Assembly: GCA_964584815.1 (NCBI GenBank)
Contig: CAZPBO010000021.1
Location: 1-34,072 of the forward strand
DNA length: 34,072 bases
Source: CAZPBO01 sp964584815
Lineage (GTDB): Bacteria > Planctomycetota > SKW154
Direction of reading: 5' to 3'
Shown here piece after piece: positions 1 to 7,810 of the stretch (positions within the stretch are counted from its first letter, which is position 1; each line of letters starts with the position of its first letter). The notes under the pieces were generated by a model. It was not told where the DNA came from. It saw only the letters and a program-made list of their open reading frames with translations, and ran no database searches. The translations under genes and the position numbers were made by a program.

Positions 1-159
1 TCCGCCGACTCTGAAGAACCAACTCCATTTCCTGTCGTAGTCTCCAAACATTTTCTCGCCGAAGAAACGGAAGTCGTGACGGGTCATAATCTTGATGTCG
101 TCCCCTTTCTGGGGCAGAAAAGGTATAAGAAGCGAAAGACACAGAAGAGACGGCATCAT
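1..159 (-). CDS. N-terminal fragment of a secreted protein of unknown function (runs off the window)
   Basis: The first 53 codons of a gene that continues beyond position 1. It begins with two adjacent ATG codons (157-159, 154-156); the first overlaps the TGA of the RND pump gene in an ATGA arrangement. A purine-rich GGGAGAG lies 5 bases upstream, inside the pump gene. The first 15 residues (MMPSLLCLSLLIPFL) are hydrophobic and look like a short signal peptide. They are followed by a polar stretch rich in Asp, Lys, Phe and Arg with the segment KWSWFFRVGG. I do not recognise the family. Its place as third gene after adaptor and pump suggests an export-related or co-regulated envelope protein, which is inference only. 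Confidence 0.6.
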   Translation of the reverse strand, partial: MMPSLLCLSLLIPFLPQKGDDIKIMTRHDFRFFGEKMFGDYDRKWSWFFRVGG

Positions 160-3100
160 TTTGTCTCTCCCTCATCTTTGCCGTGGACGATTTCGCGTGC
201 CATCTTGCTCACCTTGAAGGAGATATGGTCAACTATAGAGTAGATGCAGGGTATGACGAAGAGGGTCAAGACCATAGCGAAGAGTAGCCCGCCGGCGACG
301 GCGGCGCCGAAGGGGTTGCGCATCTCGTGCCCCTGAGTCTGCGACAACGCCATCGGCACCATACCCAAAATGGTGGTAAGGGATGTGATAAGGATGGGGC
401 GCAGGCGCAGCGCCGCTCCCTCAATCAACGCCTCGTGCCTCTCCAGCCCCCGCGCTTTCAACTGGTTCACAAAGTCTATCATCACTATCGCGTTGTTGAC
501 CACAATTCCCGCCAAAACCACAAGACCCAGCATAGCAATCATGGAAACTTCCGCGCCGATAACAGCAAGTCCAAACACAGCACCGATTACCCCCATCGGA
601 ACCGTGAACATCACAATAAACGGATGGGATAGGGACTCAAACTGCGCCGCCATAATCATGTAGACCAGAATAGCCGCCACCACAAACGCTATCGCCAGCC
701 AGAAGAATGTCTCCTGCATCAGTTCGTATGAGCCGCCATATTCCACAAAGTACCCTGCGGGGCGCTTTATCCCTGCTACAATCTTTTTTATGTCCGCCAT
801 AATTGAGGCAAGGTCACGCTGATAAGTTCCCGCAAGCACCTTGCCTTCGCGAATCTGGTCTTCGCGGCGGATTTTGACAGGACCGCGCCCCAGTGTCAAA
901 TCGGCAATCTGCCCCAGATGCACGATGTTGCCGGAAACAGATGCGACAGGCAGCGCGGCGATGTCGTCAATACTGTCGCGGTCTTCTTCTGCCATCCGAA
1001 CTCGGATGTCTATCTCCTCCCCGCCGACGCGGTAAATAGTGGCGACCTTGCCTTCTGCGGCAGTCGTCACCAAATCCGCAATCATCGCAACAGGAAGACC
1101 GACTTCTTCTGCCTTGTCGCGGCGCGGTCTTATCACCAACTCAGGCTTGCCCTCACGGAATGTGTGGTCTATGTCCACAAGCCCTTCAACCCCCTGAACC
1201 CGCTCATAAATCTTTTTGCAGAGACGCTCTATGGTGGAGAGGTCCTTACCAAGAACTTTGATTTCAATCTCGGCTTCTGAGCCTAACTGCAACATCGCGG
1301 TGGACATATCGCGGAATGTTACTTTGGCGTTGGATTTGGGGAGGAGTTTTCTGATTGCTTCGCGGATTTGTGCGGAGGTGCGTTTGCGCTCTTCCTTGTC
1401 AACAAGGCGCGTAAAAACTATCGCCTCGTGCACATCGGATGCGCCCCAGCCCGTAGCGACATCCTGCTTGCCGACTCGCGACCGCCCTATCATCACACCC
1501 ACATATTTGACTTCAGGTTGCGCTAACGCCGCCTCCTCAAACTTGCGCACAAACTCATCCGTCACAGAAAGGGGCGTGCCAACAGGCATCCGCACATTCG
1601 CAACCAGAACAGGCACATCACTTTCCGGCATAAATGTCATACCAAGTTGGAAGGCAATGTATATGGAGAGGCAAAACAGGGCAAAGGTAGCAAAGATGAC
1701 CTTCCAGCGGTGTGCAAGCGCTTTGCGGAGGGCGTTTTTGTAGACTTCGCGAACGCGAGTAAATATTTTGCCGGCGGTGACATAGCGGCGTCCTTTTTCT
1801 TGGCGGAAGAGGGTCGCCGCAATGGCGGGAACAAGTGTTACCGCCACAACAAGCGACATAAAGATGCCCACACAGACGGTGACAGAAAGAGGACGCGCTA
1901 CCTGTGCCGTTATCCCCGGCACTATCATAAGCGGAATAAAGACCGCCATATTGGTGAAGGTGGATGCGGTCACCGCCAGAATCACCTCTTTTGTGCCGAT
2001 ACGGGCTGCTTCAAAACGGTTCTTCCCCGCTTCAAGATGCCTGAATATGTTCTCAATCACAACAACAGAGCAGTCCACCATCATACCAACACAGAGCGCA
2101 AGTCCCATTATCGTCACCATATTGAGGGTGTAGTCCATCGCCCAGAGAATGAAGAAGGTGGCAAGCACAGAAAGCGGTATGGCAACGGCAATGGCAAATG
2201 TGGGGCGCCAGTTGAGGAGGAACACGAAAAGAAAAATGACGGCGAGAATCGCGCCGACAACGGCGTTGCTTATGGCGTTGCTTGTGATGCGGTGTATCAC
2301 ATGCCCCTGGTCCATCAGCGGATACATTTTGACGCCTTTTGGTATGTATCCCTCCTTAAACATCCGCTCAACTTCTGCTTTGATGCGGTCTGTGACGGTG
2401 GCGGTATTAGCGCCTGACTGCTTCATAATCGCCATAACAACGCCTGGAACCTTGTTGCAGCGCATTATGTCGCGTTGCTCCTTATAGCCAAGACGCACAT
2501 CGGCGATATCGCGGATGCGCACATAGCCCATCCGCCCGAAACCGACAACGGTGTTCTTTATCTGGTCAAGGTTTTTGTATTTTCCGACGACGCGGATGGA
2601 GTATTCGGTGGGACCGCGGATGATGTGCCCGCCGGAGAGGTTGAGGTTGGCGCCGCGCAGCGCATTTATCACCTGCTGCACAGAAACCCCGTGCGCTTCC
2701 AGCCTGTCGCGGTGCAGCAGAACCTGTATCTCCTTCTCAAGTCCGCCCATCACTATCGCTGATGCGACACCTTCAAGACGCTCAAGGCGCGGTTTCACAA
2801 CATCGTCCAGAAAGTCGCGCAGAACCTGCGTATTCTCCATCCCCGTGCAGGCATACACCATAACGGGCATATCAGCGGGGTTGAACTTCACAACAAGCGG
2901 TTTGTCGGCTTCTTCTGGCAGAAACTCCTCTATCAGACCAATCTTTTCGCGAATATCCTGTGCCGCAAAGTCAAGATTCGTTCCCCAGTTGAACTCCACC
3001 TGAACGATTGAGAGCCCTTCACTGGAGATGGAGCGCACACTTTTGACATTCTTGACCGTTGAGACCACCTCCTCTATATGCTTTGTTATGTGGTCCTCCA

Positions 3101-3275
3101 CTTCTTCAGATGAAGCCTGTCCGTAGGATGTGACAACCGAGACCATCGGATACTCCAGTTCGGGGAAGAAGTCAAGTCCGAGGCGTGTGAGGGCGATGAC
3201 GCCGAAAAGCGCCACAACAAGGGAAAGCATAAGCATCGCAATACGCCGTCTGACCGCAACATCGGCTATGCCCAT
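156..3275 (-). CDS. RND-family efflux pump, inner-membrane transporter (HAE1/AcrB type)
   Basis: A 1039-residue proton-driven resistance-nodulation-division transporter of the inner membrane, expected to work with the adaptor gene that ends one base before it. The length is standard. The N-terminus has TM1 followed by the family signature LDFFPELEYP (residues 34-43), then the first periplasmic porter loop, TM2-6, the second loop (about 545-850) and TM7-12. The TM4 relay motif is GMMVDCSVVVIEN: the first Asp is kept (D401), but the second, Asp408 in AcrB, is Cys402. In TM10 the position of the AcrB lysine lies in LAGIVVNNAIVMIDF and is Asn (N927/N928). Asn here is common in pumps outside the classical proteobacterial AcrB group. 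Substrate cannot be told. No outer-membrane channel gene is seen, though it may lie to the left of the window. Confidence 0.93.
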   Translation of the reverse strand: MGIADVAVRRRIAMLMLSLVVALFGVIALTRLGLDFFPELEYPMVSVVTSYGQASSEEVEDHITKHIEEVVSTVKNVKSVRSISSEGLSIVQVEFNWGTNLDFAAQDIREKIGLIEEFLPEEADKPLVVKFNPADMPVMVYACTGMENTQVLRDFLDDVVKPRLERLEGVASAIVMGGLEKEIQVLLHRDRLEAHGVSVQQVINALRGANLNLSGGHIIRGPTEYSIRVVGKYKNLDQIKNTVVGFGRMGYVRIRDIADVRLGYKEQRDIMRCNKVPGVVMAIMKQSGANTATVTDRIKAEVERMFKEGYIPKGVKMYPLMDQGHVIHRITSNAISNAVVGAILAVIFLFVFLLNWRPTFAIAVAIPLSVLATFFILWAMDYTLNMVTIMGLALCVGMMVDCSVVVIENIFRHLEAGKNRFEAARIGTKEVILAVTASTFTNMAVFIPLMIVPGITAQVARPLSVTVCVGIFMSLVVAVTLVPAIAATLFRQEKGRRYVTAGKIFTRVREVYKNALRKALAHRWKVIFATFALFCLSIYIAFQLGMTFMPESDVPVLVANVRMPVGTPLSVTDEFVRKFEEAALAQPEVKYVGVMIGRSRVGKQDVATGWGASDVHEAIVFTRLVDKEERKRTSAQIREAIRKLLPKSNAKVTFRDMSTAMLQLGSEAEIEIKVLGKDLSTIERLCKKIYERVQGVEGLVDIDHTFREGKPELVIRPRRDKAEEVGLPVAMIADLVTTAAEGKVATIYRVGGEEIDIRVRMAEEDRDSIDDIAALPVASVSGNIVHLGQIADLTLGRGPVKIRREDQIREGKVLAGTYQRDLASIMADIKKIVAGIKRPAGYFVEYGGSYELMQETFFWLAIAFVVAAILVYMIMAAQFESLSHPFIVMFTVPMGVIGAVFGLAVIGAEVSMIAMLGLVVLAGIVVNNAIVMIDFVNQLKARGLERHEALIEGAALRLRPILITSLTTILGMVPMALSQTQGHEMRNPFGAAVAGGLLFAMVLTLFVIPCIYSIVDHISFKVSKMAREIVHGKDEGETK

Positions 3276-4625
3276 TTACTTGCCCTCCACCTTGTCACCT
3301 GCGCGGATGGATTTTGCCACAACCACGCGCTCACCACCTTTCAGTTTGGCGCCTTTAAGCGGTCTGATGACAACAAGGTCGCCAAACTCCCGCTCACAGC
3401 GAACGCGCACCTTTGTTGCGACCCCGTCCTTAACCGAAAGGACATATTCGCCGAAGGCGTCGCGCCGAACCGCCGCTTTCTCCACCGCCAGAACCCGCCT
3501 TTTGCCCGCGTAAATCTTTGCCCGCACAAACATCCCCGCCATCAGACCTTCTGTTTTATCAATTCTCACCCGCGCCACAAACTTGCGCTCAGGCATACTC
3601 ATCGCAGGAGAGACGCCCGCAACAACACCACTCAGGTTGCTGGGTCCGCCATCCGCCTCCAAATCCACCTTCTGCCCCACCTTCACAACTTGGGCAAACT
3701 TGTCGGAAATCTCAAGCCACGCCTCAATGCTTTTTGGGTCAAGCAACTCAATGACGGGTGTGCGCATCATTGTGACGACATATGTTCCGGGTGCGACCAT
3801 TTTGTTGACGACGATGCCGTCAAACGGCGCGCGTAATTTGCAATACTCAACCTGCCGCTTCGCCCACTCAAGACCGACCTTCGCCAAAGCCACCTGCGCA
3901 CGCGCCTGCTCTATCTGCTCTTTCCTGAAGCCTTTTTTCATCATGGTAAACTGCTGCTGCGCGCGTTTGAGGTTGGCAAGAGCCGATTTTACCTCTTCCT
4001 GCCTGAATCCGTGCTCAAGGAGCGCGAGTTGCCATTTTGCGGATTGGAGTTGAGCGGCGGCGGCACGCTCCTGCATCTGCGCTGCATCATAAGCGCGCTT
4101 GGCAATCGCACCCTTCTCAAACAGGCGCCGCATCCTTTCTGCGTCCTTCTTCGCCAAATCATACGCCGCTTGAGCCGCCTCAACCCCCGCCCGCGCGCTC
4201 TCTATCTGCTCCTTCCTGAATCCCTTCTGCATCAGTTGGACCTGCGCCCTTGCCGCCTCAACCAACGCCTCAACCTGCCCAACTTCTTCCTTTCTGAAAC
4301 CCGCCTCAAGCATACGAAGCGCCGCCTCCGCTGCAGCCAACTGCGCCTCCGCCTGCCTCACCTGCAACCTATAATCTGCATCATCCAACTCCGCCAACAC
4401 CTGTCCCGCCTTCACTCTGTCCCCAACATTGACCAGAACGCGCTTCACAACACCCGCAACACGGAAAGACAGAGCGCTCCGCCTTGAGGCAACAAGGGTT
4501 CCTGTCGTTTTAATGACAACAGGCATATCAACAAGGCGCACTGTTGTGGTGAGTTTCTCCTTTCCTTGCTGGGCAAGCAGCAGAGTTGATGCAGCAAGCA
4601 AAGTAGCAATAGCAGCCAGACGCAT
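3276..4625 (-). CDS. RND efflux periplasmic adaptor (membrane fusion protein, HlyD/AcrA type) with duplicated coiled-coil hairpin
   Basis: A 449-residue periplasmic adaptor linking the RND pump to an outer-membrane channel. An N-terminal signal peptide (MRLAAIATLLAASTLLLAQQ) is followed by a biotinyl-lipoyl half-domain (about 40-80, ending AGQVLAELDDADY), a long alpha-helical hairpin (82-263), the second lipoyl half (LRAPFDGIVV, 264-273), and beta-barrel and membrane-proximal domains. The hairpin is unusual: the motif GFR(K/Q)E(E/Q) starts at residues 109, 135, 206 and 232. This makes two pairs, each 26 residues apart, one on each helical arm. An AGGAGGT site lies 7 bases before the ATG, and the stop codon directly abuts the pump start. 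This gene is the likely first gene of the efflux operon, downstream of the palindrome at 4663-4692. Confidence 0.92.
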   Translation of the reverse strand: MRLAAIATLLAASTLLLAQQGKEKLTTTVRLVDMPVVIKTTGTLVASRRSALSFRVAGVVKRVLVNVGDRVKAGQVLAELDDADYRLQVRQAEAQLAAAEAALRMLEAGFRKEEVGQVEALVEAARAQVQLMQKGFRKEQIESARAGVEAAQAAYDLAKKDAERMRRLFEKGAIAKRAYDAAQMQERAAAAQLQSAKWQLALLEHGFRQEEVKSALANLKRAQQQFTMMKKGFRKEQIEQARAQVALAKVGLEWAKRQVEYCKLRAPFDGIVVNKMVAPGTYVVTMMRTPVIELLDPKSIEAWLEISDKFAQVVKVGQKVDLEADGGPSNLSGVVAGVSPAMSMPERKFVARVRIDKTEGLMAGMFVRAKIYAGKRRVLAVEKAAVRRDAFGEYVLSVKDGVATKVRVRCEREFGDLVVIRPLKGAKLKGGERVVVAKSIRAGDKVEGK

Positions 4626-4662
4626 TTTATTGACCTCCTAATCGGTTTAAGGGGAGCAATCT

Positions 4663-4692
4663 TTTTCTTGACTGACCAGTCAGTCAAGAAAA
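4663..4692. promoter_or_regulatory. Perfect inverted repeat, candidate TetR-family operator of the efflux operon
   Basis: Two perfect 14-base arms (TTTTCTTGACTGAC and its complement) are separated only by CA. The centre TGACTGACCAGTCAGTCA has the form bound by many TetR/AcrR-family repressors that control efflux pumps. It sits 38 bases upstream of the adaptor ATG, between the methyltransferase stop and the efflux operon, and contains TTGACT, which could act as a -35 element. A terminator role is unlikely: a two-base loop cannot form and no T-run follows. No regulator gene is in the window, so the binding protein is unknown. Confidence 0.6.
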
Positions 4693-4750
4693 TTTCAGAA
4701 AAATTTTTTATTGCTCCAGCAGACGCGCAGTATCGTCTCCTCGTGGTGCA

Positions 4751-5428
4751 TCATTTTCGGGACAGGGCGAGGATGAAGTTGCGTTGCCGCAATACCTTTT
4801 CCACCTCAAAGCCGACATCGGAGAGCAGGCGTTTCAACTCTTTGGTGGTGAACAGTTTGCAGGCTTGGTCGTGTGCGGCTGTTATATGTTGTGCTATCCA
4901 ACTGCCGGGCGCAAAGTCGGTGATTATGAGTGTTCCCCCACTTTTTATGACCCTTGCTATCTCGCGTAGCGCTTTTTTAGGGTCAGGCAACTCGTGCAGG
5001 ACGAAGTTTGATATGACCATATCCACGGATGCGCTTTTCAGAGCAATAGATAACGCATCAGACTGCACAGGGTAGATTCTTCTTTCAAGTCTCTTCTTTT
5101 TTGCCTGTCTTGCGAGGTGGGAAAGCATCGCTTTGGAGCGGTCAAGGCAGACGACATTTCCGTGTTTAAGCCTTCTGGCGATAAGGAGACTGAAGAAACC
5201 TGACCCGCAGCCAACATCCAGAACTGTCTCGTTTCCGTTTGCGCGGGCAAGAAACGCTTTTCTGAAGATGGAGGCATAGTCGCCCACAAAGAGCATAACA
5301 AATTTTCGGATAAGGGAATTGCTCATAATCCACGCTGATATTGCGCCTTCTGCTCCTTCCCATTTAGGCTTTTTGTGCGGTGTGGTTTTGCCGTCTTCCG
5401 TATCGCTTTTTTCTTTAGGCAGTGCCAC
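4751..5428 (-). CDS. Class I SAM-dependent methyltransferase (Methyltransf_11/UbiE-like)
   Basis: A 225-residue soluble methyltransferase. Motif I is ETVLDVGCGSGFFSLLIA (about residues 67-84), the acidic end of the second strand is VVCLDRSKAM, and the motif IV/post-IV region reads MVISNFVLHELPDP followed by the typical KSGGTLIITDF. The first 60 residues are charged and then amphipathic, with MSNSLIRKF preceding the Rossmann core. The substrate is not apparent; similarity to the UbiE/MenG pattern does not prove a quinone role. The ATG at 5428 fits a leader of about 17 bases from the promoter at 5452-5481. It lies 125 bases upstream of the efflux operon in the same direction, with the palindrome between them. 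Confidence 0.85.
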   Translation of the reverse strand: MALPKEKSDTEDGKTTPHKKPKWEGAEGAISAWIMSNSLIRKFVMLFVGDYASIFRKAFLARANGNETVLDVGCGSGFFSLLIARRLKHGNVVCLDRSKAMLSHLARQAKKKRLERRIYPVQSDALSIALKSASVDMVISNFVLHELPDPKKALREIARVIKSGGTLIITDFAPGSWIAQHITAAHDQACKLFTTKELKRLLSDVGFEVEKVLRQRNFILALSRK

Positions 5429-5451
5429 GCGTTACCCCTTTTGGTGGTTCT

Positions 5452-5481
5452 GGTATAGAGGATGGTGGAGCAGTCTGTCAA
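5452..5481 (-). promoter_or_regulatory. Sigma-70-like promoter for the methyltransferase gene
   Basis: On the minus strand a perfect TTGACA (5476-5481) is followed, after 18 bases, by TATACC (5452-5457), which matches four of six consensus positions. The predicted transcript would start near 5445, about 17 bases before the methyltransferase ATG. It lies just after the terminator of the preceding minus-strand gene, as expected for a new transcription unit. Confidence 0.6.
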
Positions 5482-5494
5482 GGGAATTCGGTGC

Positions 5495-5527
5495 TAAAAA
5501 GAGACCGACTCCCGAAGGAGTCGGTCT
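5495..5527 (-). terminator. Rho-independent terminator with UUCG tetraloop
   Basis: On the minus strand an 11-bp perfect stem (AGACCGACTCC paired with GGAGTCGGTCT) closes a TTCG tetraloop and is followed by CTTTTTAG. This is a canonical intrinsic terminator. It ends the transcript of the toroid-repeat gene that stops at 5561 and isolates it from the methyltransferase promoter downstream. Confidence 0.9.
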
Positions 5528-5560
5528 GTAGGAGGTGCGGCGCAGTAGTGCAGGTTTGCG

Positions 5561-7090
5561 TCAGCGGGCGTATTTACCGCTTAAGAACCGCAGGTGTCCC
5601 CTATCTATTGTCAGGCAAATCAGGTATATGGAGGTGCAGAAGACGGGACCGAGTTGGTCTTCGGTTTTTATGTTTTCGCGTGGGTTTTTGATCCAGCGGA
5701 AGGAGCCGTCGGGGTTTTGATGTTCAAGGATTGTGGGCATAAGTTCTTTGCAGTAGCGGTCCCAGACGGAGGGACCGATTTGGACGGCGCCGAGAGCGGA
5801 GCCGAGCCAGCCGAGGGACGGGGTGGCGTGAGATATGGGTGTCTGTTTGAGGCGGAGTTCAAGGAAGCGGCACATACGGGGGTAGAGAGGGTGTTTGTAG
5901 AGTTTGCAGCAGGCGAAGGCGGCAATTGTCATTCCCGTTCGCCCTGTGGTAACACCTCTTCGGTTCTGCGGCATGTGGCTGTAGCCGATACCGCCGGCGA
6001 AGGAGGAGTTTTGTGCGTATTCAGCCGCTTTTGCGATGGCGTTTCCGGGCACCTTGATTTTGAGCCGTTTTGCCATCCCCAATGTCGCCATACAGGGAGC
6101 GGAGACCATCATAAATTCGCGGTAGCCGAGGGGGTTGGGGCGGTGTGAGCCATCGTGTCCCCACCCACCGGTGTCTTCCTGTGCCTGCACAAGGCGCTCC
6201 ACCACTTTTTGGATTGCCTGCCGCATAGCATCAGACGGCCAGCGTTTGTAGTATTCGCAGAGGAACATACCGCCGAAGCCGAGTCCCCAGCACTCCTGAC
6301 CGCGGACACCGGGTGTGGCGCGCATCATCATTGCGGCTATCTGACTCAATTTCTGCCCCGCAGCACCTTCACCCGGCTTAACCCCCGCGGACATAAGGGC
6401 GAGTCCCGCCAGAGCGTTGACCACGACCTGCCCAACAGGTGCATAGCGCACCCGTGTTGGGCGCTTGACGAGCCACTCAAGCGCCTTCCTTATAGCCGTC
6501 TTTGTCCCTTTTGGCTTGCATTTTGACTCTTTGGAACGGCGTCTGTAGGAGCGCCGTTTGGAGAAGATACCTTTGTGCTCCTTCTTAGAAGAAGTGTTTT
6601 TTGGTTTGCTTATGAACTTGGGGTTAACCGTAATACCCGCAACGGACGCCTTCTTTTTGGCTTCAGGAAGTTTGCCCTCAAGGATGCGAAGTTCGTCTTT
6701 GGCACGAGGATGGTCTGGGCTCAGTTTGAGGACTTTTTTGAGGAGTTGATAGCGTTCGGCTTGAAGTCCGTATTTCTCACACCATTTGGATAGGGAGTAG
6801 AGGTCGTCGGCATTTTCAGTATCGGTTTGGGCGAGGCGCTCTTTGAAGCGCTCCCGCACCTGCTCTTTTGTTAGAATCTCCCGAATCCTCTCACGCTCAA
6901 TGGTGATTGTGCGCCCACCTTCCATCCGCAGTTTTATGGTGTCTTCTTCATCCTCCACTATCTTGCCGCAAAGTGCTCTACCACCTTCCAGAACAACCAC
7001 CTTCTCCTCATCATCCGCGTTTTGTTCGGTATCCTGTGCAAGCAGTAGAAGCCCTGCGGCAAGCAATCCCGTCGCGAGTATCCAACGCAT
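5561..7090 (-). CDS. Secreted protein with N-terminal SH3-like/TPR-like region and C-terminal prenyltransferase/squalene-cyclase-like alpha/alpha toroid domain
   Basis: 509 residues if started at the ATG at 7090, which has GGAGGT 6 bases upstream and gives a clean signal peptide (MRWILATGLLAAGLLLLAQ). An upstream in-frame ATG at 7108 lacks these. After the signal peptide come a small beta-rich module (about 30-75: VVVLEGGRALCGKIV...TITIERERIREI), a helical TPR-like part (about 80-145), a Lys/Arg/Ser-rich linker (about 150-205), and a C-terminal repeat region with Gly-Gly turns such as DTGGWGHDGSHRPNP and AGGIGYSHMPQNRRG. This is the look of terpenoid-cyclase-fold toroids in planctomycete-type proteins. 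No DxDD-type cyclase motif is seen, so an enzymatic role is doubtful. The C-terminus RFLSGKYAR resembles RYLSGE in the fragment at 33951-34072. Confidence 0.8.
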   Translation of the reverse strand: MRWILATGLLAAGLLLLAQDTEQNADDEEKVVVLEGGRALCGKIVEDEEDTIKLRMEGGRTITIERERIREILTKEQVRERFKERLAQTDTENADDLYSLSKWCEKYGLQAERYQLLKKVLKLSPDHPRAKDELRILEGKLPEAKKKASVAGITVNPKFISKPKNTSSKKEHKGIFSKRRSYRRRSKESKCKPKGTKTAIRKALEWLVKRPTRVRYAPVGQVVVNALAGLALMSAGVKPGEGAAGQKLSQIAAMMMRATPGVRGQECWGLGFGGMFLCEYYKRWPSDAMRQAIQKVVERLVQAQEDTGGWGHDGSHRPNPLGYREFMMVSAPCMATLGMAKRLKIKVPGNAIAKAAEYAQNSSFAGGIGYSHMPQNRRGVTTGRTGMTIAAFACCKLYKHPLYPRMCRFLELRLKQTPISHATPSLGWLGSALGAVQIGPSVWDRYCKELMPTILEHQNPDGSFRWIKNPRENIKTEDQLGPVFCTSIYLICLTIDRGHLRFLSGKYAR

Positions 7091-7116
7091 GGTGAAACCT
7101 CCAAGCAATCTTTCCT

Positions 7117-7122
7117 ATTATA
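7117..7122 (-). promoter_or_regulatory. -10 element (TATAAT) upstream of the toroid-protein gene
   Basis: A perfect TATAAT on the minus strand lies 26 bases before the ATG at 7090. A TTGACA occurs upstream at 7148-7153, but the 25-base spacing is too long for a normal promoter, and the hexamer at proper spacing is poor. It probably gives this gene a transcript separate from lemA. Confidence 0.45.
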
Positions 7123-7209
7123 GGTTTGCACATAACTGAATAGTGTTTGTCAAAGATTTGTCGTCTCGGATGAGTCGCTTGCATTTCTGATACAAAAGAT
7201 GTAAGCAAA

Positions 7210-7788
7210 CTATGCAAAACTGACCCGCGGTGGTTGACGCTCCGCTTCCTCCTCCACCTCAAAGAACTCCGCTTTCTTGAAACCGAACATATTGGCGATG
7301 ATGTTTGAGGGAAACATCTCACATTTGTTGTTGTAGTTCATAACGGAGTCGTTGTAATGCTGACGGGCGTAAGCGATGCGGTTTTCGGTGGAGGTTAACT
7401 CTTCCTGCAATTTGAGAAAATTCTGGTTGGCTTTAAGGTCGGGGTAGTTTTCGGCGACGGCGAATAGGCTGCGCAGGGTTTGGGAGAGCATATTTTCGGC
7501 GCGGATTTGGGCTGCGATATCACCTGCTTTTGATGCGTCTATTGCCACCTGACGCGCCTTCGTCACCGCCTCCAGCGTCTCTCTTTCGTGCTTCATATAG
7601 CCTTTCACCGTCTCAACAAGGTTGGGTATCAAATCGTGGCGCCTTTTCAACTGCACATCTATCTGGCTCCACGCGTTCTTCACCCTGTTGCGCAGACGCA
7701 CCAGCCCGTTGTAAATCGCTATCAATGCCACTATCAGAATAAATGCCACAACGCCTACGGCAATTCCCACAATCACACCCGCTGACAT
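7210..7788 (-). CDS. lemA: LemA family membrane protein
   Basis: 192 residues, the normal LemA length. A single N-terminal membrane helix (about 4-27) is followed by the family hallmark spread over VRLRNRVKNAWSQIDVQLKR and RHDLIPNLVETVKGYMKHE. Further family features are LTSTENRIAYARQHYND and NYNNKCEMFPSNIIA near the C-terminus. LemA proteins are N-out helical-bundle proteins of the bacterial membrane whose role is not settled; they often sit next to membrane proteases or TPM-domain proteins. Here the partner position is instead taken by the unknown coiled-coil protein that ends 22 bases upstream. AGGAGGTG lies 5 bases before the ATG. A toroid protein gene follows after 119 bases. Confidence 0.95.
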   Translation of the reverse strand: MSAGVIVGIAVGVVAFILIVALIAIYNGLVRLRNRVKNAWSQIDVQLKRRHDLIPNLVETVKGYMKHERETLEAVTKARQVAIDASKAGDIAAQIRAENMLSQTLRSLFAVAENYPDLKANQNFLKLQEELTSTENRIAYARQHYNDSVMNYNNKCEMFPSNIIANMFGFKKAEFFEVEEEAERQPPRVSFA

Positions 7789-7810
7789 AACACACCTCCT
7801 AACAAGTTTT

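Noticed and set aside
1647..2417. A 256-codon open frame antisense to the RND pump gene
   Set aside because: It lies fully within a strongly supported transporter gene. Its product is rich in His, Arg and Lys without domains, as expected from the reverse strand of a GC-biased gene.
4663..4692. The long palindrome as a transcription terminator of the methyltransferase gene
   Set aside because: The loop would be two bases and no T-run follows on the minus strand; a protein-binding site is a better reading.
7117..7153. TTGACA plus TATAAT upstream of the toroid gene as one promoter
   Set aside because: The spacing is 25 bases, outside the workable range; only the -10 element is reported.
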